64,000 nucleotides of DNA. It comes from Azolla caroliniana. Taxonomy: Eukaryota; Polypodiophyta. This document shows positions 9,589 to 21,440 of the stretch, piece after piece. The DNA lies in contig JBHGNT010000004.1 of the NCBI GenBank assembly GCA_043228905.1, positions 8,432,001-8,496,000 on the forward strand, read 5' to 3'. The position numbers and the translations under genes were made by a program. The notes under the pieces are model-generated. The model was given only the letters and a program-made list of their open reading frames with translations. It had not been told where the DNA came from and searched no databases. Position 1 is the first letter of the stretch. Every line of letters begins with the position of its first letter.

Positions 9589-12500
9589 AACTCCCCCTTC
9601 ACTCCAGCATGGGATGTCTACTAGTCCAATCCGCTTCCGGCATGCATCCAGGTTGTCGGGTATCAATACTTTGGTCAGCATATTTGACCCGTTCTCGGCC
9701 GTGTGGATCTTCGTCAGCACGAACTCCTGGTCATCTACTCTTTCCCGGATCCAGTGATACCTTCGCTGGATATGCTTCATCTGGGAATGGTAGGCCGCAT
9801 TCTTAGCAAGGTGGATGGTAGTTTGACTATCGCAATAGAGCCGGTATTCATCTTGCCGGATACCAAGCTCTCCGATCAAGTCCTTCATCCATAATATTTC
9901 CTTGTTGGCTTCCATAACCGCCATGTACTCCGCCTCAGTGGTTGACAGCGCAACTATCTTCTGGAGCCTCAACTGCCACGAAACAGCTCCCCCTACATAT
10001 GTCATTACATACCTGGATGTAGACCGGCTAGTATCCACATCAGCTGACATGTCCGAATCGGTAAAACCGTCAAGTTGAGGTTTACCGGAGCCGAATCAGA
10101 GACACATATTTGAAGTGCCCTTCAACTATCGGAGTATCCATTTGACCGCATTCCAGTGCTCCTTGCCGGGATTGCTCATAAATCGGCTCACCACTCTGAT
10201 TGCATAACCTATATCCGGTCGGGTACACACCATTGCGTACATCAAGCTCCTGACGGGAGAGGCATATGGAACCTTCATCATATCCGCCTTCTCTGATTTT
10301 GTCTTCGGGCTTTCCTTACCGGATAATCTGCAGTTTGCCGGAAGTGTCGATCCGACCGGTTTTGCAACTGACATGTTGAAACGCTGAAGCACCTTTGTCA
10401 CGTACTTCTCCTATGACAGCCACAATTGCTTCATTGACCGGTTCGGAATAATATGCATCCCCAGCATCTGTCTTGCCGGACCCAAGTCTTTCATTGAGAA
10501 GGTCCGGTTGAGAGCCTTCTTCAGCATCCGTATTTTGGCTTGGTCCCGTTCGACGATCAACATGTCGTCCACGTACCGAAGGAGTATCACGAAGTCGCCT
10601 CCGTCGAACTTCTTCACAAACACACAGTGGTCAGCCTATGTCTTCTGGTACCCTTGATCGGTCATGAAGGAGTCGAACTTGCGGTACCATTGTCGGGGAC
10701 CCTGATTCACCGTGAAGGAATGCAGTCTTCACGTCTAGCTGCTCTACCTCGAGGTCCATGCTTGCCGCTATATTCAGCACCATCCGGATGGAGGTCATCT
10801 TTACTACCGGGGCAAATATCTCGTCGAAGTCCACGCCCTTCTTCTGCTGGAACCCCTTCACCACAATCCTGGCTTTGTATCTCGGGGTTTTGCCGGCATC
10901 TCCCAGTTTCAACTTGTACACCCACTTATTTCGGAGTGCCCGCTTTCCTTTTGGCAACTCCACCAATTCATACGTATGGTTCTCATGCAGAGAATCCATC
11001 TCTTCCTGCATGGCACTTAACCATTTGCGGCTCTGGGTGTCATTCTTCGCTTCTTCGAAGCTTTCTAGCTCCCCCTCATTGGTTAGTAGCACATGCTCTG
11101 CATCCGAAAATCTGCGGGGGGCCCTTCTCTCTTTGAGAGGATATCTCCGTCTTTGGGCTTCGGTAACCGGCTCCTCCATTTTCTCTTCATACGAATTCGA
11201 TTTGGGGTCTTGGCTGGTTCCGGATTCAGCTTCCTCTACTTCTTCTTCTGCCGGTTCGGTATCCTCACCGTAACCTGCTGGTTCCTCGAGTGCTAACCGG
11301 TCTCTTGCCGGTTGGGTCTGCTGATTGTAGAATCGATCCTTACCTGTCGAATCGGAGTTCATTATCTTCTTCTACGACTCCCAGTCGGCGAGCGTCTTGT
11401 CCTCCATGAAGATTATATCTCAACTCCGGAATACCTTCTTGTCAACCAAGTCCCATACTCGGTAGCCGAACTCATCGTCGCCGTAACCGAGGAATATGCA
11501 TGGCCGGGTCTTTGGATCCAGCTTTCCTCTCCGGTCCTTAGCTACATGCACGTACGCGAGACACCCGAATACCTTCAGATGCCGGTAGGACACTTCCTTA
11601 CCAGTCCATACTCTCTGCGGCGTGTCTCCTTCCAAGGGTACTGAGGGTGATCTGTTTATCACATATGTCGCCGTTGACAGTGCCTCAGCCCAAAACTTCT
11701 TGGGTAGTTTTGCATGCACCAACATACTCCGGACCCTCTCCATTATGGTCCGGTTCATCCGGTTGGCCAGCCCGTTTAGTTCCGGCGTCTTCAGCACAGT
11801 AAATTCGAGCCGGATTCCCTTCGAGTGACAGTACTCCTCGAACTGCCACCGGTATTCACCTCCGTTATCTGCTCGAACCGCCTTCAGCTTCCAACCGGTT
11901 TCTCTTTCCACTCTCACGTGGAGCTCTTTGAAGACGAATAGCACCTAATCCTTCGTCTTCAACGGTGTGGCCCACAGCTTTCGGCTGTGGTCATCTATGA
12001 ACATCACGAAGTACTGTGATCCTGCATGTGACTTCGTGTCCAATTGACACACATCAGTATACACCAAATCCAGTGGTGCATTACGTCTCATCGGTGGCCC
12101 TGGTCCGAAGGAGGTCGGGTTTTGCGTACCGGCTAGACAATCAGTGCACTTCCCCAAGTGCACATTCTTTACTAGAATGAGGTTGTCATCTGCAAGCCTC
12201 TTCATCCCCTTCTCACTCATGTGACACAGCCTCTTGTGCCACAACTCACCGGCAGTGTCTGATGCCACGTTCACTTCCTCCGGACATTACCGGGCATTCA
12301 TCAGGTACAACGTGTTTACCTTCCAGGCCCACGCCACAATTAGGCTCCCTTTGCTGAACTTCATAACGCTATTCCGGATGCTACCCGTGTAGCCTTCATC
12401 ATCTAGCCGACCGGCTGATATCAGGTTCAGACGCACCTCCGGAACGTGTCAGACATCCTTCAGCTGCAGCTTGCATCCGGTTGGCGTTGTTAGCCACACG

Positions 12501-13546
12501 TCTCCTATGCCGACAATTCGGCATGTACCTTCATTCCCCATCTGGACATAGCCGTGATCACCGGCTAAGTAGGATGAGAAGCATTTCCGGTCCGGGGTAA
12601 GGTCGAACGACACTTCGGAGTTGACCACCCAAGTCATCTCGTTGCTGACAAGGTTTATCTCACTCTCCTCGGTGATGAGCATCAACTCTTCTTCACTTGC
12701 CGCGATTGCCGTCGTTCCCTTCTGGTCCATTCCCCTCCGGTCTTTACCGTTCCAGTCCGGTGTCCGCTTCGAATCTGTACCGTCGGTTTCCTTGTCTTTC
12801 CGGAAATGCCAACAATTCTTCTGAAAGTGTCTTGGCTTGCCGCAATAGAAGCAAGTAAGCCTGCCCCTTAACTTTGACCGTGTACCCGACTTTTCCCGGT
12901 TCTGGGGACTACGGTTTGTATGTCTTTTGCGTTCCGATTCGGTAAGGAGCGCTTTGGAGTCGGAGCTCGTATCCTTATCATTCCGACGCGGCTCCTCATC
13001 TAGCAAGCTCGACTTAACTCTTGCTAGGGATAACTGTTTCCCTTCCGGCCCGGTGTTGCCCAAAGTGACAACCAACGTCTCCTAGCTATGTGGGAGGGAA
13101 CCGAGCAGGAGTAGCGCTAGTACCTCATCGGCGAGAGGTACGTCCAATGATGTTGCCTGGTGGATCAGCCCCTGGAAGGCATTCATGTGCTCTGCCATGC
13201 TAGAGCCATCTTTAAACCGGAGTCTTACTAGCTTCCAGAATATCGAAACCTGATTAACAACATTTTTGTTTTGAAACATAATGCCGATCTTCTCCCAGAG
13301 CTCATGAGCCTTGCTCTCTTCATTGAAGTTGTTTTATAGCCTCATGTCGATGAAGCACCGTATGTCCACCGTTGTCATCATGTGCATCACCTCCCATATC
13401 GTGGCGTCGATTTTGTCTGGTCTCTTGTCCCTGAACCGAACCGACAACCAAAGATCTTTAACCACGAGCATGTCCCTCATCTTCGACTTCCACACCGAAT
13501 AGTTGGAGCCGGTGAGCTTGAACATGCCTCCCAACGAATCGTCCAT
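9583..13546 (-). pseudogene. Copia B gag-pol polyprotein, broken
   Basis: A Tnt1-like polyprotein from MDDSLGGMFKLTG (13546) to the stop at 9583. The order is UBN2 gag, zinc knuckle CFYCGKPRHFQKNC (about 12810-12855), protease site altered to WVVNSEVSFDL, pre-integrase region (KRLCHMSEKGMKRL), integrase core (FIDDHSRK, RADNGGEY), the '[19 protein letters not shown]' block, RT with YVDDMLIVE (about 10560-10590), and RNase H (STTEAEYMAV). Frameshifts or stops occur near 13334, 13078, 12440, 12275, 11945, 11420, 10690, 10410 and 10126. The protease active site has lost its Asp. It is inactive. Confidence 0.88.
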
Positions 13547-13561
13547 TTTCTGTGTCGTTTC

Positions 13562-13573
13562 GCTCTGATGCCA
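13562..13573 (-). other. Copia B primer-binding site, one mismatch
   Basis: The minus strand reads TGGCATCAGAGC, one base from the initiator tRNA-Met type site, 3 nt from the 5' LTR at 13577. Confidence 0.8.
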
Positions 13574-13576
13574 CTT

Positions 13577-14262
13577 TGACAGGAACTACACACTCCCTGT
13601 AGAACGCTCGGCCTCAACCGAGGTTAGAATCAAACACAGAAAATGGGGAATGAACACACGACACAAAGGTAAGAGAAGAGTGCACAAGATGTTTAACGTG
13701 GAAAACCCTGAGAGGGAAAAACCACGGGAGTCCACTGACTCCAAACTATCACTATATCAAAATGATTACAACAGTGAGTTCACGGAGGCAACAACCTCGT
13801 CCTCACGATCTTCGGCACAGTTGGTGGTTACAACAGAGGCAACGACCTCTTCCTCTCTCTCTCTCTCTGTACACTGTTACGCGCTCTCTAGTCTTGCACC
13901 AACAAGAATGACAACAACTCTATTCTCTGTTTGCCCTAAGTCATATTTATACTAATATGACTTTTCGGCTATTTACAAATATATCCCCGATGGACTCTCA
14001 GAAGCATATTTACAAATATGTCCCCTCATCCGACGGGCCTTCACCATCCGGCTCTTGCCGGGTACTCCTCATCCGGTTCACACCGGGTCTTCCGTAGCCG
14101 GGTACTCCTCATCCGGTTCACACAGGGTCTTCCGTAGTCGGGTACTCCTCATCCGGCGCATGCCAGGTACACCGCATCCAGTTCTCACCGGGTCTTCCGT
14201 AGCCGGGTACTCCACATCCGGTTTCGGCCTCGGCCGAGTTTGCTCATCAGTACTGTTCTTCT
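13577..14262 (-). repeat. Copia B 5' LTR, main part
   Basis: Starts TGACAGGAACTACAC and carries the same CT run, TATA-like region and 'CCGGGTACTCCTCATCCGG' repeats as other LTRs of the family. It is cut at 14262 by copia D. The last five bases CTTCT are duplicated at 20430-20434, and the LTR resumes to end CCTAACA at 20467. Confidence 0.85.
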
Positions 14263-14491
14263 TGTTGGGATTTCGGTCCCTCCGGATGGGATGTCCGGAG
14301 ATGAATGACGGCAAGCCCAGTTGCGGTTACGGAGCCGGATGATGAAGACCCCGACTACGGAGCCGGATGATGAAGATCCTGGCTACGGAGCCGGATGATG
14401 AAGACCCCGGTTACGGAGCCGGATGATGAAGACCCCGGCTACGGAGCCGGATGATGAAGATCCTGGCTACGGAGCCGGATGATGAATACCC
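14263..14491 (+). repeat. Copia D truncated first LTR
   Basis: Begins TGTTGGGATTTCGG, identical to the start of the full LTRs, and runs into the 28-bp repeats. Inside them it switches to RNase H coding sequence at about 14491. It lacks the promoter and the U5 end. Confidence 0.85.
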
Positions 14492-14828
14492 GGCAGAGTA
14501 CATGGCGGCTGTTGAAGCCGGCAAGGAAATAATATGGATGAAGGACTTCATTAGAGAGCTCGGTATCCGGCAGGAGGAGTACCGACTCTACTGCGATAGT
14601 CTGAGTGCCATCCACCTTGCGAAGAACGCGGCCTACCATTCCCGGACGAAACACATCCAGCGTAGATACCACTGGATCCGGGAAAGAATAGAAGACAAGG
14701 AGTTCGTGCTGACGAAGATCCACACGGACGAGAACGGGTCGGATATGCTGACCAAGGTGCTCACACCCGACAAGCTGGAAGCATGCCGGAAGAGGATCGG
14801 GTTGGAGAGACATCCCATGCCGAAGTGA
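14492..14828 (+). pseudogene. Copia D first copy: RNase H 3' end only
   Basis: Encodes EYMAAVEAGKEIIWMKDFIRELGIRQEEYRLYC... to the stop at 14826-14828, almost identical to 19366-19698. Only the last part of the RNase H domain remains. It is joined in frame to the translated LTR repeats, giving an open frame from 14451. The polypurine tract (GAAGGGGGAGTTT) follows at 14827-14838. Confidence 0.85.
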
Positions 14829-14838
14829 AGGGGGAGTT

Positions 14839-15592
14839 TGTTGGGATTTCGGTCCCTCCGGATGGGATGTCCGGAGATGAATGACGGCAAGCCCGGTTGC
14901 GGTTACGGAGCCGGATGATGAAGACCCCGGCTACGGAGCCGGATGATGAAGATCCTGGCTACGGAGCCGGATGATGAAGACCCCGGTTACGGAGCCGGAT
15001 GATGAAGACCCCGGCTACGGAGCCGGATGATGAAGATCCTGGCTACGGAGCCGGATGATGAATACCCCGGCTACGGAGCCGGATGATGAAGACCCCGGCT
15101 ACGGAGCCGGATGACGAATGTACCCGGAGAGAGATCCGGATGCGGGGACATATTTGTGAATATGTTTGCCAAGAGCCCTTGAGGCTATATTTGTAAATAG
15201 CCCGAAAGTCATATGTGTATAAATATGACTTAGGGCAAACAGTTTAAATGTTGTTGCTCATTTTCTGTTTTCCACTAAGAGGGAGCGAAGTGAGAGCAGC
15301 CGAGAGAGAGTGAGAGAGAAGGAGGAAGGAAGAGGTCGACACCTCTGTGTAATACCGCCGCCTGTGGCGAGGACAGCGAGCTCAAGGTCGTCGCCTTGCA
15401 GCTCGCCATTGTACATTCCCGCGTATAGTGATAGTTGGAGTCTTGCACTCCCGTGGTTTTTCCCATTTAGGGTTTTCCACGTAAAACATCCAGTGTGCCC
15501 TTCTCTCTATTGTTTTTCGTGCATTGTTGTATTTCCCGTTTTCTGTGAATCGATCCTGTTCCTCGGGTGTGGCCGAGCACGGAATTTCGACA
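14839..15592 (+). repeat. Copia D 5' LTR
   Basis: TGTTGGGATT...ATTTCGACA, 754 bp. The upstream part holds eight 28-bp tandem units around TACGGAGCCGGATGATGAAG. A TATA-like TATAAAT lies at 15218-15224, followed by the transcribed leader with the conserved CCGCCGCCTGTGGCGA and TTTTCCACGTAAAAC blocks. Tnt1 itself carries tandem enhancer boxes in U3, so a similar role is reasonable here. Confidence 0.9.
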
Positions 15593-15595
15593 AAG

Positions 15596-15607
15596 TGGTA
15601 TCAGAGC
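15596..15607 (+). other. Copia D primer-binding site
   Basis: TGGTATCAGAGC, complementary to the 3' end of plant initiator tRNA-Met, 3 nt after the LTR. Confidence 0.95.
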
Positions 15608-15623
15608 GAGGTTAACACAGAAA

Positions 15624-18600
15624 ATGGAAGGCGGCAGCAGCGGGCAGCCGGGGATGATGGTGCTGAATGCGCAGAACTATGCCGACTGGAAGATAAAGAT
15701 GGAGGATCTGCTCATTGTTCGGGACCTGTATGAACCGATCGACAGGTCGGAAATACCCAAGGGGGTACTTGAGACGGAGTGGAGGCTTCTGAACCGGAAA
15801 GCCGTTGCAACCATTCGGCAATACGTCGACGTGAGCGTTCTACAACACGTGGCGAACGACACCAACGCATATGAGATGTGGAGGAAGCTGTCGGGCCTCT
15901 ACGAGAGGAAGAATGCGTTGAACCGGACCTCCCTGATGAGAAAGATAGTGAACCTCAAGTACCGGGACGGCGAGAGTATGGTGGAACACGTAAGCACATT
16001 CATGGGATTCGTGAACCAGCTTGCGGCGATCAAGTTCCCGTTGGAGGATGCAATGCAAGCCATCATCCTGATGTGTACATTGCCGGACAGCTGGGAGAAC
16101 TTGGTGGTGACTCTCAGCACCTCCTGCACCGAAGATAACTTGTCCCTACAAACGGTAAAGACGAGTATTTTGAACGAAGAAGCGCGTCGGAGAGATAAAG
16201 AACCGGCCTCCGACTCGAAGGCGCTGCTTACCGAATCGGAACGGGGAAGACAATGGAACCGGAGTCCGCAAAGACGGGAGAAGTCGGGGACCCGGTCGCA
16301 GTCAAGAGGAAGACCCACATGCTTCCACTGTGGGAAGCCGGGGCACTTCCGGAAGAATTGTCGGCATTACCGAAAAGACAACGGATCCGACGACACCGAT
16401 TCAAAGAAGTCACCGGAGCGAAACGGCGCATACCGGGGAGCCACGGACCGGAGAGGTCCGGATCGGCGAGGGCAGGACCGGAAAGGAACGACGGCACTCG
16501 CGGCAAGTGAAGAGGAGATCATGCTCATCACCGAAGAAGGTGAACTAAACATTGCCGGCGATGAGACTACCTGGGTGGTCGATTCCGGAGCGTCGTTCCA
16601 CCTGACCCCGGAAAGTAGATACTTCTCATCCTACACAGCCGGTGAACATGGCTGTGTTCGGATGGGAAATGAAGGTACGTGCCGGATTGCCGGCATAGGA
16701 GACGTATGGTTGACAACCCCGACCGGATGCAAAATGCTGCTGAAGGATGTCCGACACGTTCCGGAGGTTCGATTGAACCTGATTTCGGCCGGGAGGCTAG
16801 ACGATGAAGGCTACACAGGTAGCATCCGGAACGGTGTCATGAAGTTCAGCAAGGGGAGCCTGATAGTGGCTCGGGCCCGGAAGGTCAACACACTGTACCT
16901 GATGAATGCCCGGTTGTGTCCGGAAGAGTTGAACGTGGCAGCCGACACTGCCGGTGAGCTGTGGCACAAGAGACTGTGCCACATGAGTGAGAAGGGGATG
17001 AAGAGGCTTGCAGAAGACAACCTCATTCCAGTGAAGCATGTGCACCTGGAGAAGTGCACCGATTGCCTGGCCGGTAAGCAGAACCGAACCTCCTTCCACT
17101 CAAGGCCACCGACGAGACGTAGCGCACCATTGGAGTTGGTGCACACTGATGTGTGTCAGGTAGAAACGAAGTCACATGGCGGAGCCCAGTACTTCGTGAC
17201 ATTCATTGATGACCATAGTCGGAAGCTGTGGACGGCACCGTTGAAGACAAAGGACCAAGTGTTGTGCGTCTTCAAAGAACTCCACGCGAGAGTGGAAAGG
17301 GAATCCGGCAAGAAGCTGAAAGCGATACGAGCGGATAACGGAGGAGAATACCGGGGGCAGTTCGCGGAGTACTGTCGCTCGAAGGGAATCCGGCTCGAGT
17401 TTACTGTGCCGAAGACGCCGGAACTGAACGGGCTGGCCGAGAGGATGAACCGGACCATAATGGAGAGGGTCCGGAGTATGCTAGCGCATGCGAAATTACC
17501 CAAGGGGTTTTGGGCTGAGGCGATGTCGACGGCGACATACGTGATAAACAGATCACCCTCAGTACCTTTGGACGGAGACATGCCCGCAGAGAGTGTGGAC
17601 CGGTAGGGAAGTATCCTACCGGCATCTGAAGGTGTTCGGGTGCCTCGCATATGTGCATGTGGCTAAGGACCGGAGAGGAAAGCTAGATCCAAAGACCCGG
17701 CCATGCATATTCCTCGGTTACGGCGATGACGAGTTCGGCTACCGAGTATGGGACCCGGTCGACAAGAAGATATTCAGGAGTCGTGATATCATCTTCATGG
17801 AGGACAAGACACTCGCCGACTGGGAGTCGGAGAAGAAGATTAAGAGCTTCAAGTCGACCGGTGAGAATCAACTCTACGAAGAGCAGTCCCGACCGGCAAG
17901 GGACCGGTTAGCACTCGAGGATCCGGCCGAAGACGGTGAAGAAACAGAACCGGCCGAGGAAGATGAAACTGATACCGGAACCGGCCCCGATCCCGAAATG
18001 GATTCGGATGAAGAGGAAACGGAGGAGCCGGTTACCGAAGCTCCGGAACGGAGATATCCTCTAAGAGAGAGAAGGGCCCACCGGAGATTTCCGGAACCAG
18101 AGCACGTGCTGCTAACCGACGAAGGGGAGCCGGAGAGCTTTGAAGAAGCAAAGCATGACACCCAGAGCCGCAGGTGGTTGAGTGCCATGCAGGACGAGAT
18201 GGATTCCCTGCATGAGAACCACACATATGAACTTGTGGAGTTGCCGAAAGGAAAGCGGGCACTTCGAAACAAGTGGGTGTTCAAGCTGAAACCGGGAGAT
18301 GCCGAAAACCCCCCGAGATACAAAGCCAGGATCGTGGTGAAGGGGTTTCAGCAGAAGAAGGGCGTCGACTTCGACGAGATATTTGCCCCGGTAGTGAAGA
18401 TGACCTCCATCCGGACGGTGCTGAGCATAGCGGCAAGCATGGACCTCGAGATAGAACAGATGGATGTGAAGACGGCATTCCTTCACGGTGACCTCGAAGA
18501 AGAGATCTACATGCAGCAACCGGAAGGATTCGAGAAGAAAGGGAAGGAGCACCTGGTATGCCGGTTGAAGAAGAGCCTTTACGGACTGAAGCAGGCTCCC

Positions 18601-19698
18601 TGGCAATGGTACCGGAAGTTCGACTCCTTCATGACCGACGAAGGGTACCTCAAAACGCAGTCCGACCACTGCGTGTTTGTGAAGAAGTTCGAAGGAGGAG
18701 ACTTTCTAATACTCCTCCTGTACGTGGACGACATGTTGATCGTCGGACGGGACCAGGTCAAGATACGGATGCTGAAGAAGGCTCTTCACCGAACCTTCTC
18801 AATGAAGGACTTGGGTCCGGCGAGGCAAATATTAGGGATGCACATCATCCGGGACCGGAAGAAGAAGCAGTTGTGGCTGTCACAGGAGAAGTACGTGACA
18901 AAGGTGCTTCAACGGTTCAACATGTCGGAAGCAAGACCGGTCGGGTCAACCCTCCCGGCAAACTGCAAGTTGTCCAGCAAGCAAAGCCCCAAGACAAAGG
19001 CTGAGAAGGAGGACATGATGAAAGTGCCATATGCCTCTGCCGTCGGAAGCTTGATGTACGCAATGGTGTGTACAAGACCGGACATTGGATACGCAGTCGG
19101 AGTGGTGAGCCGGTACATGAGCAATCCCGGCAAAGAGCATTGGAATGCGGCCAAATGGATACTCCGATACCTGAAGGGCACGGCAAACGTGTGCCTCCAA
19201 TTCGGCTCCGGTAAGCCCGAACTCGACGGCTTTACCGATTCGGATATGTCGGCTGATGCAGATACCAGCCGGTCCACATCAGGGTATGTGATGACGTATG
19301 CAGGGGGAGCTGTTTCATGGCAGTCGAGGCTGTAGAAGACGGTTGCGCTGTCAACCACGGAGGCGGAGTACATGGCAGCTGTTGAAGCCGGCAAGGAAAT
19401 AATATGGATGAAGGACTTCATTAGAGAGCTCGGTATCCGGCAGGAGGAGTACCGACTCTACTGCGATAGTCTGAGTGCCATCCACCTTGCGAAGAACGCG
19501 GCCTACCATTCCCGGACGAAACACATCCAGCGTAGATACCACTGGATCCAGGAAAGAATAGAAGACAAGGAGTTCGTGCTGACGAAGATCCACACGGACG
19601 AGAACGGGTCGGATATGCTGACCAAGGTGCTCACACCCGACAAGCTGGAAGCATGCCGGAAGAGGATCGGGTTGGAGAGACATCCCATGCCGAAGTGA
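15624..19698 (+). pseudogene. Copia D gag-pol polyprotein, two lesions
   Basis: A Tnt1/Tork-type polyprotein of about 1358 codons starting MEGGSSGQPG at 15624, 16 nt after the primer-binding site. The order is: UBN2 gag (residues 15-170), zinc knuckle CFHCGKPGHFRKNC (about 233), protease VVDSGASFHL (about 320), pre-integrase (LWHKRLCHMSEKGM, about 450), and integrase with D-D-E (TDVCQ, RADNGGEY, GLAERMNRT; 505-620). The '[17 protein letters not shown]' block, RT with YVDDMLIVG at 18721, and RNase H with STTEAEYM at 19354 follow. A single extra base near 17583-17587 shifts the frame, and a TAG at 19333-19335 replaces a Gln codon. Otherwise it is complete, so it is the youngest copia here. Confidence 0.93.
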
Positions 19699-19708
19699 AG
19701 GGGGAGTT

Positions 19709-20429
19709 TGTTGGGATTTCGGTCCCTCCGGATGGGATGTCCGGAGATGAATGACGGCAAGCCCGGTTGCGGTTACGGAGCCGGATGATGAAGACCCCGG
19801 CTACGGAGCCGGATGATGAAGATCCTGGCTACGGAGCCGGATGATGAAGACCCCGGTTACGGAGCCGGATGATGAAGACCCCGGCTACGGAGCCGGATGA
19901 TGAAGATCCTGGCTACGGAGCCGGATGATGAATACCCCGGCTACGGAGCCGGATGATGAAGACCCCGGCTACGGAGCCGGATGATGAAGACCCCGGTTAC
20001 GGAGCCGGATGACGAATGTACCCGGAGAGAGATCCGGATGCGGGGACATATTTGTGAATATGTTTGCCAAGAGCCCTTGAGGCTATATTTGTAAATAGCC
20101 CGAAAGTCATATGTGTATAAATATGACTTAGGGCAGCCGAGAGAGAGTGAGAGAGAAGGAGGAAGGAAGAGGTCGACGCCTCTGTGTAATACCGCCGCCT
20201 GTGGCGAGGACAGCGAGCTCAAGGTCGTCGCCTTGCAGCTCGCCATTGTACATTCCCGCGTATAGTGATAGTTGGAGTCTTGCACTCCCGTGGTTTTTCC
20301 CATTTAGGGTTTTCCACGTAAAACATCCAGTGTGCCCTTCTCTCTATTGTTTTTCGTGCATTGTTGTATTTCCCGTTTTCTGTGAATCGATCCTGTTCCT
20401 CGGGTGTGGCCGAGCACGGAATTTCGACA
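19709..20429 (+). repeat. Copia D 3' LTR
   Basis: 721 bp with nine 28-bp units against eight in the 5' LTR. It lacks about 60 bp (GCAAACAGTTTAAATG...) found after the TATA region of the 5' LTR. It follows the polypurine tract AAGTGAAGGGGGAGTT. Confidence 0.9.
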
Positions 20430-20467
20430 CTTCTAACTTCCCATCCGGAGGGACTTGTTTCCTAACA

Positions 20468-21300
20468 ACAGCCACAATTGTTTCTTCAACCCGTCCCAGA
20501 TTATGTGCATTCCCAAAATCTGTCTTGCAGGACCCATATCTTTCATTATGAATGACCAGTTGAAGGCCTTCTTTTGCATTCCGATTTTGATATGGTCCTG
20601 CACGACGATCAACATGTCGTCCATGTACAACAGTAGTAGGAATTCTCCTCCATCAAAATTCTTCATGAATACACAGTGTTCGCCCTGCGTCTTGTGGTAT
20701 CCTTGATCGGTCATGAAGAAGTCGAACTTGTGGTACCATTGTCGGGGGGGTTGCTTTAGTCCGTATAAGCTCTTTTTCAACCGGCACACTAGGTTCTCCT
20801 TCCCTTTCTTGACGAATCCTTCTGGTTGTTGATGTAGATCTCTTCTTCGAGGTCGCCATGTAGGAACACCATCTTGACGTCTAGTCTCTCTACCTCAATG
20901 TCCATGCTTGCCGCTATGCTCAACAGCATCCGGATGGTTGTCATCTTCACTACCGGGGTGAAGATCTCATCGAAATTCATTCCTTTCTTCAGTTGGAATC
21001 CCTTCACCAAAATGCGGGCTTTGTATCTCGATGGATTTCCGGTGTCTCCCGGTTTCATCTTGTACACCCACTGTTTCGGAGTGCGCAACTCCGTCAATTC
21101 ATATGTGTGGTTCTCATGCAGGGAATCCATCTCATCTTGCATGGCATTTAACCACTTGCGGCTATGGGTGTCTTTCTTTGCTTCTTTGAAGCTTTCTAGC
21201 CCTCCCTCGTTGTCAATATTACATGCTCTACATTAGGAAATCTCCAAGGGGGGAGGGGGCGGGGGGGCTTCTCTCTCTTAGAGGGTATCTCTGTCCTTCA
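20468..21300 (-). pseudogene. Copia C, piece 3: reverse transcriptase
   Basis: Minus-strand RT domain: [22 protein letters not shown]-like and YKARILVKGFQLKKG sequence, VKMVFLHGDLEEEIY, KKSLYGLKQPPRQWY, and the catalytic box LLLYMDDMLIVV near 20610-20640. Frameshifts occur near 20790 and 20700. It ends at 21300 after a 'RYPL-RER'-like segment and abuts unrelated DNA. A G-rich run lies at 21247-21267. Confidence 0.8.
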
Positions 21301-21440
21301 TTTTTGTTGAGCAAGCAAGGTCAACCAGATCCAAATCAGTATTCGAAACCTGTAGCTTAACCGAAGAACCCGATTGTACTCCGAAATAGTGAGAACAAGA
21401 ACACCGTTTCCCAAGCTCATCAGTTATCCGTAAGAAAACT
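21301..21440. other. Unassigned stretch
   Basis: I see no coding, repeat or RNA signal in this short segment between copia C and the next LTR fragment. Confidence 0.4.

Larger units (their letters stand above)
14263..20429 (+). mobile_element. Copia D: young Tnt1-like element in a tandem, LTR-sharing array
   Basis: The insertion is bounded by perfect CTTCT duplications (14258-14262 and 20430-20434). The order is: truncated LTR (14263-14491), 3' end of a polyprotein (14492-14828), full LTR (14839-15592), full internal region, RNase H end and polypurine tract, and final LTR (19709-20429). This is what unequal exchange between LTRs, followed by deletion of most of the first copy, would leave. 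The two complete LTRs differ by an indel of about 60 bp and one 28-bp repeat unit. Confidence 0.88.
8623..20467 (-). mobile_element. Copia B: old Tnt1-like element, itself interrupted
   Basis: A minus-strand copia with 3' LTR at 8623-9588, internal region 9589-13576, and a 5' LTR split by copia D into 13577-14262 and 20430-20467. The flanks ACAAC (8618-8622) and ACAGC (20468-20472) are a 5-bp target-site duplication with one change. Removing B joins the RT region of copia C (…CTTGTGACAGCCACAATTG…), which matches intact copies such as 10400-10430. Its coding region is broken in many places. Confidence 0.85.

Noticed and set aside
11093-11273. Plus-strand Ser-rich frames opposite copia RT
   Set aside because: They are antisense shadows of the copia B polyprotein.
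14263-20100. Regular 28-bp repeats that look CRISPR-like
   Set aside because: They are contiguous tandem units without unique spacers, inside retrotransposon LTRs of a plant genome.
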